A DNA stretch of 64,000 nucleotides from an uncultured Mycoplasmatota bacterium (lineage in GTDB: Bacteria > Bacillota_I > Bacilli_A > RF39 > UBA660). The notes beneath the pieces are model-generated. The model was not told the DNA's origin and did not search any database. It worked only from the letters and a program-made list of their open reading frames with translations. Shown here one piece after another: positions 26,701 to 34,727 of the stretch; the stretch's first letter is position 1, and the number at the start of each line of letters is the position of its first letter. The stretch covers positions 62,001-126,000 of the forward strand of contig UQXO01000001.1 of NCBI GenBank assembly GCA_900545005.1. The letters run 5' to 3'. The position numbers were made by a program, and so were the translations under genes.

Positions 26701-27355
26701 TGTTATTCATTACTTCATTATAATCAAGGAGATAGAATTCTTCTGGATTAAAGACTTCACCTTTATAGAAGACTTCAAAATGAAGAGCATTACTAGTATC
26801 AGTAGTTATTTTATTTTGACCACTAGTAGCAATAACATCACCTTGACTTACTTTATCGCCAACACTAACTTTAACTTCACCAAGGCTTTGATAGACTGTA
26901 GTTAAATTATTAGTATGTTCAATTTCCACAATATTACCCATTAGACTATCTTCTTTAACATTTTTAACGGTACCATCTAAGATAGAAACAACATCAAATT
27001 GGTTGTTAGAAGTGTATAAGACCCCAGTATTTTGCATATATATGCCTTCATAGTAAATTAAAGCAGCAGCTTGTTCGTCATTAGTGCCATCGATATTATA
27101 ATAAGGAATAGTAGCACTTACTTCTTTACTGGTATAAGGTCTTATAATTGCTTTAGTCTCATTGATAGTAGGAGTTACATTAGTATCATCATTATTATTT
27201 ACCTCACTAGTATTATCCTTGGGAGTTGGATTAATAATCGGAACACCGGCCGTTAAAATTTGATACATTTTGTAACTACTAAATAGAATAGTGCATACTA
27301 ACATTAAGCATATCGTTGGAATAACAAATTTTCTTAATTTTCTTCTTTTTTTCAT
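26693..27355 (-). CDS. spoIIQ: SpoIIQ-like LytM/M23-fold protein
   Basis: A basic N-terminus and one membrane helix (about residues 10-30) are followed by an M23 fold. FDVVSILDGTV, NIVEIEHTNN, TTVYQSLGEV and GDKVSQGDVIATSGQN match SpoIIQ in order. Two metal ligands are missing: the His of the first motif is replaced (NTGVLY) and the HxH motif reads LHFE. It is therefore probably an inactive scaffold, as in Bacillus SpoIIQ, which bridges forespore and mother-cell membranes with SpoIIIAH. The neighbouring spoIID supports the assignment. Confidence 0.85.
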   Translation of the reverse strand: MKKRRKLRKFVIPTICLMLVCTILFSSYKMYQILTAGVPIINPTPKDNTSEVNNNDDTNVTPTINETKAIIRPYTSKEVSATIPYYNIDGTNDEQAAALIYYEGIYMQNTGVLYTSNNQFDVVSILDGTVKNVKEDSLMGNIVEIEHTNNLTTVYQSLGEVKVSVGDKVSQGDVIATSGQNKITTDTSNALHFEVFYKGEVFNPEEFYLLDYNEVMNNND

Positions 27356-27476
27356 AAATTCACCTTTCTATTAAAAAGTGTGAACTAAAAAAGATATTTT
27401 ATACATTTAATTTACAATTTTTGTTAAATTACTTTTTCTTTGGCAAAAATAGTATTTCAAAAAGCAAAAATTGCAT

Positions 27477-27499
27477 TTTTCGTACATTTTGTACGAAAA
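27477..27499. promoter_or_regulatory. Perfect 10-bp inverted repeat, possible operator
   Basis: TTTTCGTACA, 3 bp, TGTACGAAAA in the gap between spoIID and spoIIQ. It has no following T run, so it does not look like a terminator. It could bind a dimeric regulator of spoIIQ. Confidence 0.4.
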
Positions 27500-27602
27500 G
27501 AAGAGAAGCTGATATCTTTTAAGGAAAAATATTATAAAATTAAGATGATTAAAGAACACTATGAGACTATGGAGGCCTTACCAGAGTTTATCTTAAAGCT
27601 TT

Positions 27603-28508
27603 TTATATTTGATTATATTCTTTTATTTCGACACCTTGATAATAATATTTAAGAATTTCTTCGTAGTTAGAGCCATTCTTAGCCATAGTATTGGCACCAT
27701 ATTGACTCATACCGACCCCGTGACCATATCCTTTAGTGGTAAATACTATATTATCATTATCTTCTTCTATCGTAAAATCGGTCGAACGAAGGTTAAATTT
27801 CTTTCGAATATCTATACCAGTATATTGAGTATCATTAATAGATATAATTTCTACTCGATTAGAAGTATCAGTTGTAATATTATTAATCTTAAGATGAGTA
27901 CAATCAATATTTAAAGTATCACAAAACTGAGTTTTGGAAACAGTTTTAGTAACTTGAAACAACTTAGTATTGGGACTATCTAAGGTTGGTAAAATGTTAT
28001 TAAGATAAGGTAATTCCTCATTAAAAACACTTAAAGAAGTAGTAGTATAGCCATTACTCATAGCATAAAAATAAGACTTAATTAAATTATTTTCATAAGT
28101 CATAATGAGATTTTTAGTCGTGGAAACAGCTTTTTTTATTTTAGCTAAATAAGTATTATAATTGTCTTGCCATTTAGACTGGAAAGTTTCTAAAGAATTA
28201 TAAGCTTGATCACCAGTTGTCACATAACCACGGGTTGTTTCTTCATAAAGTGCAAAAGTACGACTAGCAATCGCTTGGGCTTTTAGGGCTTCCATATCAA
28301 AAAGAGCTGGAACTTCGGCGCCAACTACATTAACTAAGTACTCCTCAAGAGGAAGTTCTTTCATTTCATTATTAATTAAAAAGTGAATATAAATATCTTT
28401 TTGAGATGAATTTTTTACTTCAGATTCAATATTTTCTTTCTTACTAAACATATAAATGGTAATTGGTAAAAGAATTACAATTATACTTAGTAAGATTTTA
28501 TTTTTCAT
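27603..28508 (-). CDS. spoIID: SpoIID, sporulation peptidoglycan lytic transglycosylase
   Basis: The 301-residue protein has an N-terminal membrane helix and a SpoIID domain. LPLEEYLVNVVGAEVP contains the catalytic Glu, followed by MEALKAQAIASRTFALY; near the end GYGHGVGMSQYGA is the second family signature. SpoIID acts with SpoIIM and SpoIIP during engulfment of the forespore, cleaving glycan strands. The position next to spoIIQ and ywzB is as in Bacillus. Divergence of the murA gene from this group is a small change in order. Confidence 0.95.
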   Translation of the reverse strand: MKNKILLSIIVILLPITIYMFSKKENIESEVKNSSQKDIYIHFLINNEMKELPLEEYLVNVVGAEVPALFDMEALKAQAIASRTFALYEETTRGYVTTGDQAYNSLETFQSKWQDNYNTYLAKIKKAVSTTKNLIMTYENNLIKSYFYAMSNGYTTTSLSVFNEELPYLNNILPTLDSPNTKLFQVTKTVSKTQFCDTLNIDCTHLKINNITTDTSNRVEIISINDTQYTGIDIRKKFNLRSTDFTIEEDNDNIVFTTKGYGHGVGMSQYGANTMAKNGSNYEEILKYYYQGVEIKEYNQI

Positions 28509-28517
28509 AATTGCTCC

Positions 28518-28700
28518 TTAAGATATAAAACTTATTATAAAGTTAGTAACTAAATAACTAGTAGCAATCCCAAAGATAATCACTAGCATCCGAGCTTCGA
28601 TGGGTTTATTTCTTTTCATAAATTTATCAAAGTTAACCCCACTCAACGCAACCATACTAAGAAGAAGATTAATAGCATATAATAGAGTTTTATAGTTCAT
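28518..28700 (-). CDS. DUF1146 (YwzB-like) small membrane protein
   Basis: Start is taken at the ATG at 28700 (MNYKTLLYAIN). The 60-residue protein has two membrane helices around a short basic loop, with ALSGVNFDKFMK as the family-typical centre. In Bacillus ywzB lies near murAA and spoIID, matching this place. Its role is unknown. Start overlaps the end of rpiB by 11 bp. Confidence 0.75.
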   Translation of the reverse strand: MNYKTLLYAINLLLSMVALSGVNFDKFMKRNKPIEARMLVIIFGIATSYLVTNFIISFIS

Positions 28701-29139
28701 TATATGCTTCCTTTTCATAATTTATGATTTTATTAACTCTTCTTTGATGACGTTCTTCTAAACTTGGTTTGGTTGTTAAAAAATCTTCAATAATTTTTAA
28801 AGCAGTTGGTTCTTCAAGAGAGGCAGGAATAGCAATGACATTAGCATGATTATGAATTCTAGCACTTTTAGCATCTTCAAGATTATTTACTCTGGCACAA
28901 CGAATTCCTTTAACCTTATTGGCCGCAATTGATATACCTATTCCGGTTCCGCAAATTAGAATACCTAAGTCAGCTTCTTTATCCATCTTGGTACATATGT
29001 CGAAGGCAAAGTCAGGATAATCATCTTCACTCGAATTAGGTAATAAAGAGTCATAAACTTTATAAGACTTCTTTAAGTTGTCAATAAGATATTTCTTTAG
29101 TTCTACTCCACGATGATCACAAGCAATATATATTTTCAT
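28690..29139 (-). CDS. rpiB: Ribose-5-phosphate isomerase B (RpiB/LacAB family)
   Basis: The 149-residue protein has the family signatures ACDHRGVELK at the N-terminus, DYPDFAF, and GILICGTGIGISIAANK, which holds the catalytic Cys and the phosphate-binding loop. NHANVIAIPA follows. It interconverts ribose 5-phosphate and ribulose 5-phosphate in the pentose phosphate path. It could serve allose 6-phosphate as well. It overlaps ywzB. Confidence 0.92.
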   Translation of the reverse strand: MKIYIACDHRGVELKKYLIDNLKKSYKVYDSLLPNSSEDDYPDFAFDICTKMDKEADLGILICGTGIGISIAANKVKGIRCARVNNLEDAKSARIHNHANVIAIPASLEEPTALKIIEDFLTTKPSLEERHQRRVNKIINYEKEAYNEL

Positions 29140-29160
29140 AATAATTCTTCTTTCTATTTG

Positions 29161-30087
29161 TTAATTAAAAATGTCTTTGATTAATTTTTGATGATTTAAA
29201 AGACTTAATAACTGAAATTCTTGGTAATTTGGACACGTTGAAATATCTTTAAGACTTGGCCCATCACTAGTCATTACAATATCTATTTGTAAATATTTAT
29301 TATCAGGAATAGTATCTTTTATTCTACTAACTAATCTCTTAGTACGAGGCCACTTAGGAATAGTAAGCCAAAGAAGTGGGGATTTAGTCAACGGATGTTC
29401 TTCATAAATGTTCTTTTCTAAGTCATAAAAAGGTGAATCAATAAGACCAGTATCTAAATTAATGGAAGCAATAATCTGGTTACTAGCAGTTACTTCATAA
29501 TCTTCTTTACTAGTTACTAAGTAAGAAAAAATAATATCATCTTTAAAAGTAATGAAACGAATAAATGACAAATTATTAGGATTTAATCTTTCTAAGACTT
29601 CATCTTGTTTAATAACGCTTTCTAGAATAGTCATTTTACTTAGATATAGATCATTATAGACATGAGTATAATTCTTTAGATCAATCTTAATTTTCTTAGT
29701 ATCATTTTTAGTCTTTAAATCATATTTAGCATAGATGTATTCTTTATTCTCAATAAATTCATAAAAGTCAGTAATATTATCACCATTGAGTTCCAACCAT
29801 TTATAATTAAGAAAAGGATAAAATTTCTTATTGAATTTATGTCTTGTAGTTATTATTTCTTTAAGACTTTGATTATTATAAGTCTTAATGAGTTTTTGAT
29901 TAATATAGTTAGTCAAAAGATTTTCTTTTTCACTAGAACTCATTTTATAACAATCAAATAATTGATATTCAAAAAGAGAAATATGATATTTAAGATGAGT
30001 ATGTAAATAGTCATTTATTATCTTAATGGTTTTGATATTAGTACGACTGGATAAAGTCTTAGCAACTTTATAGATATTTTGAGGCAT
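29161..30087 (-). CDS. Sugar-transfer-associated ATP-grasp family protein
   Basis: The 308-residue protein resembles the ATPgrasp_ST family. The best-kept stretch is IKQDEVLERLNPNNLSFIR followed by ITF, where family members have a Gln-x-x-hydrophobic, Leu-Asn-Pro, Ser-x-x-x-Arg pattern. FNKKFYPFLNYKWLEL is in the N-terminal half. Glycine-rich ATP-loop residues are weak, so activity is uncertain. Related genes lie in capsule and teichoic-acid loci. The gene may help make a surface polymer together with the glycosyltransferase pair about 2 kb upstream. Confidence 0.6.
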   Translation of the reverse strand: MPQNIYKVAKTLSSRTNIKTIKIINDYLHTHLKYHISLFEYQLFDCYKMSSSEKENLLTNYINQKLIKTYNNQSLKEIITTRHKFNKKFYPFLNYKWLELNGDNITDFYEFIENKEYIYAKYDLKTKNDTKKIKIDLKNYTHVYNDLYLSKMTILESVIKQDEVLERLNPNNLSFIRFITFKDDIIFSYLVTSKEDYEVTASNQIIASINLDTGLIDSPFYDLEKNIYEEHPLTKSPLLWLTIPKWPRTKRLVSRIKDTIPDNKYLQIDIVMTSDGPSLKDISTCPNYQEFQLLSLLNHQKLIKDIFN

Positions 30088-30116
30088 TTTTTAATCAACT
30101 CCACTATTATTATAAC

Positions 30117-30142
30117 AAAAAAACTGCAATTATGCAGTTTTA
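30117..30142 (-). terminator. Terminator of rpmE, overlapping its stop codon
   Basis: AAAACTGCA, TAAT loop, TGCAGTTTT and more T on the minus strand. The TAA stop is in the loop. Confidence 0.85.
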
Positions 30143-30351
30143 GTTTCGTCTTGATTAAAGCCGTATTTACGGTTGAATTTTTCTACTGAACCAGTCTTCT
30201 TAGCACGAGCTTGTGAACCTGTATAGAATGGATGGCAAGCACTGCAAACATCACATTGGATACTGTCTTTAGTAGATTTTACTGTGAATGTATTTCCGCA
30301 AGCACAATGTACTTCTACTTCATGCATTTCTGGATGAATTCCCTTTTTCAT
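30130..30351 (-). CDS. rpmE: Large-subunit ribosomal protein L31 (zinc-binding type)
   Basis: The 73-residue protein has KKGIHPEMHEVEVHCACGNTF, then CDVCSACHPFYTG, giving the CxC/CxxC zinc-binding set of the C+ form. The tail FNRKYG is typical. It forms an inter-subunit bridge of the 70S ribosome. AAGGAGAG gives a strong ribosome site. It has its own promoter, a leader hairpin and a terminator. Confidence 0.97.
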   Translation of the reverse strand: MKKGIHPEMHEVEVHCACGNTFTVKSTKDSIQCDVCSACHPFYTGSQARAKKTGSVEKFNRKYGFNQDETKTA

Positions 30352-30437
30352 TTTTACTCTCCTTCCGCCATGTCATATTCCTGACATAGAAATTTGTTTG
30401 TCTTATGTATTATATCATAAGATTTTACTTTTGCAAT
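30352..30437 (-). promoter_or_regulatory. rpmE promoter and leader hairpin
   Basis: A TATAAT (30414-30409) with TTGCAA (30436-30431) 16 bp upstream. The leader contains ATGTCA-GGAATA-TGACAT (30387-30370), a small hairpin just before the ribosome site, in the place where Firmicutes carry an L31-binding leader. Confidence 0.55.
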
Positions 30438-30503
30438 TGCTTATAAGTTTATTTTGGGAAATTTTAGTCTTTTTTTGATATTTATTTATTAAAATAATCT
30501 TGT

Positions 30504-31028
30504 TTATTTAATTTTAATTTTTAAATTAGCTAAGATTTTACCAACTAAAAATGATATTTTATCACTATTCTTAGTAGCAATTCCTTTGCAAATAGCTTTT
30601 CCTCCAACAGTAAAACTAGAGATAAAGGCTGTCAGCAAAACAGAAATAACACTTAATGATACTTTGGTAGCCATGCTTACTTGAATAGCTAAGACAGCCC
30701 CGATAGATCCACTGATGATACCACATATATCGCCGATAACGTCATTACAGATACTAGATATTTTACTTGAATTTTTAAGTAACCCGATAGTTTCTTTACC
30801 ACCTTTTATCTTTTGGGAAGCAATAGAAAGAAAAGTTTTTTCTTTACTTGTTAAAACGGCCACTCCAATCATATCAAAGATTATCCCAATTACAATTATT
30901 AAAATCAAAATGATAAATAGAAAGATACTACTTAATGAATTTGAAATAATATTTGAGATAATACTAAAGAGACATGATAAGATAAAGGTCAATAAAAAAA
31001 CTTTATATATCCAGGTTTTATTATTCAT
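30504..31028 (-). CDS. Membrane protein of the small CorB-like family
   Basis: Start is the ATG at 31028 behind AGGAGGAATT; an in-frame extension upstream belongs to the leader. The 174-residue protein has four or five membrane helices. DMIGVAVLTSKEKTFLSIAS and CNDVIGDICGIISGS match a Firmicutes family often labelled as a Mg2+/Co2+ transporter CorB relative, though the CBS domains of true CorB are missing. A transport role is only suggested by that name. It is preceded by a very long leader of about 490 nt. Confidence 0.65.
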   Translation of the reverse strand: MNNKTWIYKVFLLTFILSCLFSIISNIISNSLSSIFLFIILILIIVIGIIFDMIGVAVLTSKEKTFLSIASQKIKGGKETIGLLKNSSKISSICNDVIGDICGIISGSIGAVLAIQVSMATKVSLSVISVLLTAFISSFTVGGKAICKGIATKNSDKISFLVGKILANLKIKIK

Positions 31029-31524
31029 AATTCCTCCTATATAAAGTAATATTCTAATTTTTGTATGGTATATCAAAAGTTAATTTTACGGCTTGAGGTC
31101 GAGTTGAGTTTCTCTAAATATCTTCCACTTGATTACTCATTGGCACTTTCGTCTTTAGGATATTTAATTAATATTTATTTCATTAATTACTCGATTGCCA
31201 CTTAGTCCGCACTTCAATACTTTTAATATAGACAGTCTAGAGGTTTTCCCTGACATAAGTAACTATACTTATTCGCTTTTGCAAGTATTATTTCAACTTA
31301 GTATCCCTAATACTCACGCACGACATACTAGTACTTCGTTATGACGCAATAAAAGGATTGGAGGTTATATGCCATTATAACTTTCCTTAAATTTTAAATC
31401 TTATATTCACCCTAACTTGGGCCGAAAAAGCAAATATAAGAAGTGTCGGCAATGTAATTGATGGATTTTTAGCCCCATCTTCATATAGTGTTATGACTAG
31501 AATAATGCACCACACATAGCCGAG
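31029..31524 (-). ncRNA. Candidate structured non-coding RNA or long leader
   Basis: A strong promoter at 31553-31525 drives about 490 nt without a long frame before the CorB-like gene. The base mix is richer in G and C than other gaps here. Possible stems include TCGGC with GCCGA (about 75 nt apart), TCTTATATT with AATATAAGA, and GTTATA with TATAAC. A motif near GTGGCAATCGAGTAAT recurs as GTGCCAATGAGTAAT about 56 nt later. It does not match tmRNA, RNase P RNA or a riboswitch I can recall. AAGGAAAG before ATGGCATATAAC could start a 15-residue leader peptide. Confidence 0.5.
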
Positions 31525-31553
31525 ATTATAACATAAGAATTGGTCTTTGTCAA
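31525..31553 (-). promoter_or_regulatory. Consensus promoter of the candidate RNA / CorB-like gene
   Basis: TTGACA (31553-31548), 17 bp, TATAAT (31530-31525) on the minus strand: a perfect housekeeping promoter, the best in the window. Confidence 0.85.
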
Positions 31554-31711
31554 ATTTTGTTTTCTGATAGTGTAAACATTGCGTATAGTATCAGTATTTT
31601 GACTTTCTTATCTACTTTATAAAATCATAATAGTAAATTAGAAGAGGCAAAAAGATGACAATTCTTTCTTAATTAATCATAATCATCATTAAATTATATG
31701 TTTAAAATAAA

Positions 31712-32191
31712 TTAGCATTTATCGATTAGTTTACTAACTAAGTTAAGCATTTTGCTGTTGTCGTGAATAAATTTTTTGGGTTTGAATTTTTCTATTTTTT
31801 TTAAAGCTGGTTCTAATTCATCTACTTCTTGCAGACCAATTAAGTAACCAAGACTATTAAATTTACTAACGATTTGCGTTTGATGGTCATTTATGTGTTC
31901 ACCATACTTAGCAAGGCGCGGAATAGCAATGACTTTTTTGCCTTTTTCTAAGGCAGAGATAATACTTCCAACGCCACCATGAGTAATTATAATATCGGCT
32001 TTTTCCATTAAAGAATTAAATTCATCTTGAGGAATTAAGTCAAAAATTTCCATATTTGAAGAGTGGTACTTAGTATAGCCAGACTGAACGACTACTTGGT
32101 CTTTGATAAGACCTTTTTCTATCAAATCATCAATTTTCTTTAAAAGACGAATAAAAGTTTTATCTTGAGTACCTAAAGTTACTAAAATCAT
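31712..32191 (-). CDS. Glycosyltransferase subunit, PssE/Alg13-like
   Basis: The 159-residue protein is the C-terminal half of a split GT28 enzyme. Key stretches are ILVTLGTQDKTF at the start and the donor-binding ADIIITHGGVGSIISALEKGK. PssE/Alg13 types need a membrane partner like Alg14, and the PssD-like gene lies 12 bp upstream. Together they would transfer a sugar from a nucleotide donor to a lipid-linked acceptor at the inner membrane face during surface polysaccharide synthesis. Confidence 0.85.
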   Translation of the reverse strand: MILVTLGTQDKTFIRLLKKIDDLIEKGLIKDQVVVQSGYTKYHSSNMEIFDLIPQDEFNSLMEKADIIITHGGVGSIISALEKGKKVIAIPRLAKYGEHINDHQTQIVSKFNSLGYLIGLQEVDELEPALKKIEKFKPKKFIHDNSKMLNLVSKLIDKC

Positions 32192-32203
32192 AATGTGTCC
32201 TTT

Positions 32204-32683
32204 CTAGTAAATCCAACCACCATAAATGGCTTTAGGGTATACTTCTAACATACTTTCCCATTGGACAATAAAATAATCAGCGAATTTATAAATCAAACGA
32301 CCGGCACGAGTAGGAGTAGTACTGTTGGCAATGGTTTCAATGAAAATCACTTTTTTATGAAATATTTTAGCTAGACAACACATAGGACCAGCATTATGAG
32401 ACCCCGTAGTAACAACGACATCAGGTCTTATTTTAAGCATTAAATACAAAGATATAAAACAATTTAAGAGAAGTTTAAAAAGGTAGAGTAGTTTGGCTTT
32501 AAGATTAGTATAAGTTCCACTGATAATAAAATGGACACGATTAGGGTACTTATTTCTTAAATTAAGATTACTTTTAGTCTTCTCAGTTACAATTGTATAA
32601 TCGTACTTAGAAAATAGAGGAGATAATTGAAGCAATTCACTTAGATGACCACCGGTACTAGCTATAAACATTACTTTTTTCAT
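32204..32683 (-). CDS. Glycosyltransferase membrane subunit, PssD/Alg14-like
   Basis: The 159-residue protein begins with VMFIASTGGHLSELLQL, the glycine-rich opening of the Alg14/PssD family, and has a membrane-association segment (LLYLFKLLLNCFISLYLML). VVVTTGSHNAGPMCCLAK and FIETIANSTTPTRAGRL are further family motifs. It anchors and completes the PssE-like subunit encoded next. The acceptor is unknown. Confidence 0.85.
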   Translation of the reverse strand: MKKVMFIASTGGHLSELLQLSPLFSKYDYTIVTEKTKSNLNLRNKYPNRVHFIISGTYTNLKAKLLYLFKLLLNCFISLYLMLKIRPDVVVTTGSHNAGPMCCLAKIFHKKVIFIETIANSTTPTRAGRLIYKFADYFIVQWESMLEVYPKAIYGGWIY

Positions 32684-32761
32684 TTTTTCACCTTAAACTC
32701 ATTATACTATAAAAATCCTATTTATGTGGGATAAATAGGTAATCTAGAAATAAATTTCTTT

Positions 32762-33358
32762 TTAAGTGTTAATTTTCCAAGTAGAAGTAATTTTATTATA
32801 GAGTTTATTACTAAGAATTTTATGGTCCTTTGTATCTAATAGATAGTCCTTTCGACCGGTCTTTTCTAAAATACTAGAAGTGTTTAAGAAATCAATTTTA
32901 TATTTTCTAGCTAAATCTTTTAAAAAATAATTAGTAGATAGATTAATCGGACTAACATAGATTATTTGTTTAGAATTATATTTTCGTAAAACTATAAATA
33001 GGTTTTCTAAATCAGTATAAATATTAGTTATACTTTCTTTTTCATACAGAAGTTCAAAGTCGCCAAGATAAACAATTACGACATTAGAACTATTTAGTTC
33101 TTGTTGAATATCTTGATAGTTACTTTTTATTTTATCGATGACATTTTCGATTTCTAAATTTTCACGGCTAAAAGTATAGTAAGTTGTCGGTAATAGCTTT
33201 TCAAGATTAGGTTTTAGATAAGTATTAAAATTTTCTTTTATTGTTGTTTTATCATCATAAATAGCGCTTATCTTAATTTCTTGATGATGATTGGCATTGT
33301 AGATAAGATAAGTTAATATAACAGCGCTTAAAGTTAAAAAGAATAATTTTACTTTCAT
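32762..33358 (-). CDS. Anchored protein, possible SGNH-hydrolase fold
   Basis: Residues 1-22 are a membrane anchor or signal. VVIVYLGDFELL, KQIIYVSPINLST and a later DFLNTSSIL resemble the strand and loop order of SGNH hydrolases, but the N-terminal Ser block and the terminal Asp-x-x-His are not clear (KDYLLDTKDHKIL is the best candidate). It sits between murA and the glycosyltransferase pair, so a cell-surface sugar esterase would fit. Function is unproven. Confidence 0.5.
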   Translation of the reverse strand: MKVKLFFLTLSAVILTYLIYNANHHQEIKISAIYDDKTTIKENFNTYLKPNLEKLLPTTYYTFSRENLEIENVIDKIKSNYQDIQQELNSSNVVIVYLGDFELLYEKESITNIYTDLENLFIVLRKYNSKQIIYVSPINLSTNYFLKDLARKYKIDFLNTSSILEKTGRKDYLLDTKDHKILSNKLYNKITSTWKINT

Positions 33359-33382
33359 AAGACCTCTCTTACTTAGTATAAT

Positions 33383-34633
33383 TTATTCTTCAATTCTAAT
33401 TTTAGCACCAACCTTGGACAATTTAATGTTGATATTCTCATAGCCTCTTAAAATATGATCTGCCTCATCAATGGTAGTTTTTCCATCAGCAACAAGACCA
33501 GCAAGAACTAGAGCAGCACCCGCACGAAGGTCGCTTGCTTTAACATGAGCACCACTTAACGGAGTTGGTCCAGTAATAAAAGCTTTATTACTTGTATTAG
33601 CGATATTAGCGCCCATTTTATTTAAGTATTCTATATGCCCCATACGAGTTTCATAAATAGTTTCTGTAAAAGTAGAAATACCATTAGCTTGGGTTAATAA
33701 AGTCTGCATAGTTTGACCTAAATCGGTAACAAAGCCAGGATAAACACTAGAAGTAATATTTACTGGTAAAAGATTAGTCTGTTTAGAAATTATAATTGAG
33801 TTTTCTTCCAAAACATAATTGATATTCATATTTTTGAGAGTTTCTAAAAGACTAGTTAAGTGTTTAGGTTCAATTTTATCGATGACTAAGTCTTCGCCAG
33901 CCAAAGCACCAGCTATAATATAAGTTCCAGCTTCTATACGGTCTGGAATAATATAAATATTACCTTTACTTAGTTTTTTAACCCCAGTTATTATGATTGT
34001 ATCAGTACCAGCACCCTTTATTTTAGCTCCCATACTCTTTAAGAAATCAGCGACATTGACAATTTCTGGTTCTTTAGCAGCATTAAAAATACGAGTTTGT
34101 CCGTTTGCCTTGACTGCCGCTAACATAATGTTAATAGTAGCGCCAACGGAAGGAAAATCAAAAGTTATATCCGCTCCATTTAGTTCTTCGGCATCTATAA
34201 TATATTTATCACCATCAATAGTTACTTTAGCTCCTAAAGTCTCAAAGCCTTTAAGATGATAGTCAATTGGTCTTTTGCCGATTTTACAACCACCAGGAAA
34301 AAACATCTCGACATGATGATATTTAGACAATAAAGCTCCCATAAAGTAGTAAGATGCTCTTAATTTCTTAGCTAAAGCCTCTTCTATAACTTGATTTTCG
34401 ACTTTAGAAACATCTATTTTTAAAAAATTACTTTTATAACTATACGTGGCTTTCAAAACCTTTAAAATTTCTAAAAGAGCTTTCGTATCAGTTATATCAG
34501 GAACATTGTCAATAGTAACATAATCATCGCATAAAATAGCCGCTGGTATTAAAGCAACAACACTATTTTTAGCACCACTTATTTCAATCGTGCCACTTAG
34601 TTTATTGGGTCCATCAATTATTAGTTTGGTCAT
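33383..34633 (-). CDS. murA: UDP-N-acetylglucosamine 1-carboxyvinyltransferase
   Basis: Start is the ATG at 34633 behind GGGGTG; a TTG seven codons upstream is not used by the family. The N-terminus LIIDGPNKLSGTIEISGAKNS holds the catalytic Lys-Asn pair. FFPGGCKIGKRPIDYH contains the Cys that fosfomycin attacks, so the enzyme should be of the sensitive type. DLRAGAALVLAGL is near the end. It makes the first step of peptidoglycan precursor synthesis in the cytoplasm. Confidence 0.96.
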   Translation of the reverse strand: MTKLIIDGPNKLSGTIEISGAKNSVVALIPAAILCDDYVTIDNVPDITDTKALLEILKVLKATYSYKSNFLKIDVSKVENQVIEEALAKKLRASYYFMGALLSKYHHVEMFFPGGCKIGKRPIDYHLKGFETLGAKVTIDGDKYIIDAEELNGADITFDFPSVGATINIMLAAVKANGQTRIFNAAKEPEIVNVADFLKSMGAKIKGAGTDTIIITGVKKLSKGNIYIIPDRIEAGTYIIAGALAGEDLVIDKIEPKHLTSLLETLKNMNINYVLEENSIIISKQTNLLPVNITSSVYPGFVTDLGQTMQTLLTQANGISTFTETIYETRMGHIEYLNKMGANIANTSNKAFITGPTPLSGAHVKASDLRAGAALVLAGLVADGKTTIDEADHILRGYENINIKLSKVGAKIRIEE

Positions 34634-34727
34634 ATATACACCCCATCTACACAATAATAACTATATCTAATTTAATACATTAAGTCAAACAAAAACACCT
34701 ATAAAATTATATTATAGATGATTTGTT

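Noticed and set aside
27440..27652. 70-codon plus-strand frame between spoIIQ and spoIID
   Set aside because: It contains the TTTTCGTACA palindrome, lacks a good ribosome site and overlaps the 3' end of spoIID; no family resemblance. A shorter frame from an inner ATG near 27547 cannot be fully excluded.
31077..31524. tmRNA or RNase P RNA in the long gap
   Set aside because: No tRNA-like ends or tag frame, and the conserved RNase P core is not present; AGGAAAGT and GAAAGTGCC matches are short and in the wrong spacing.
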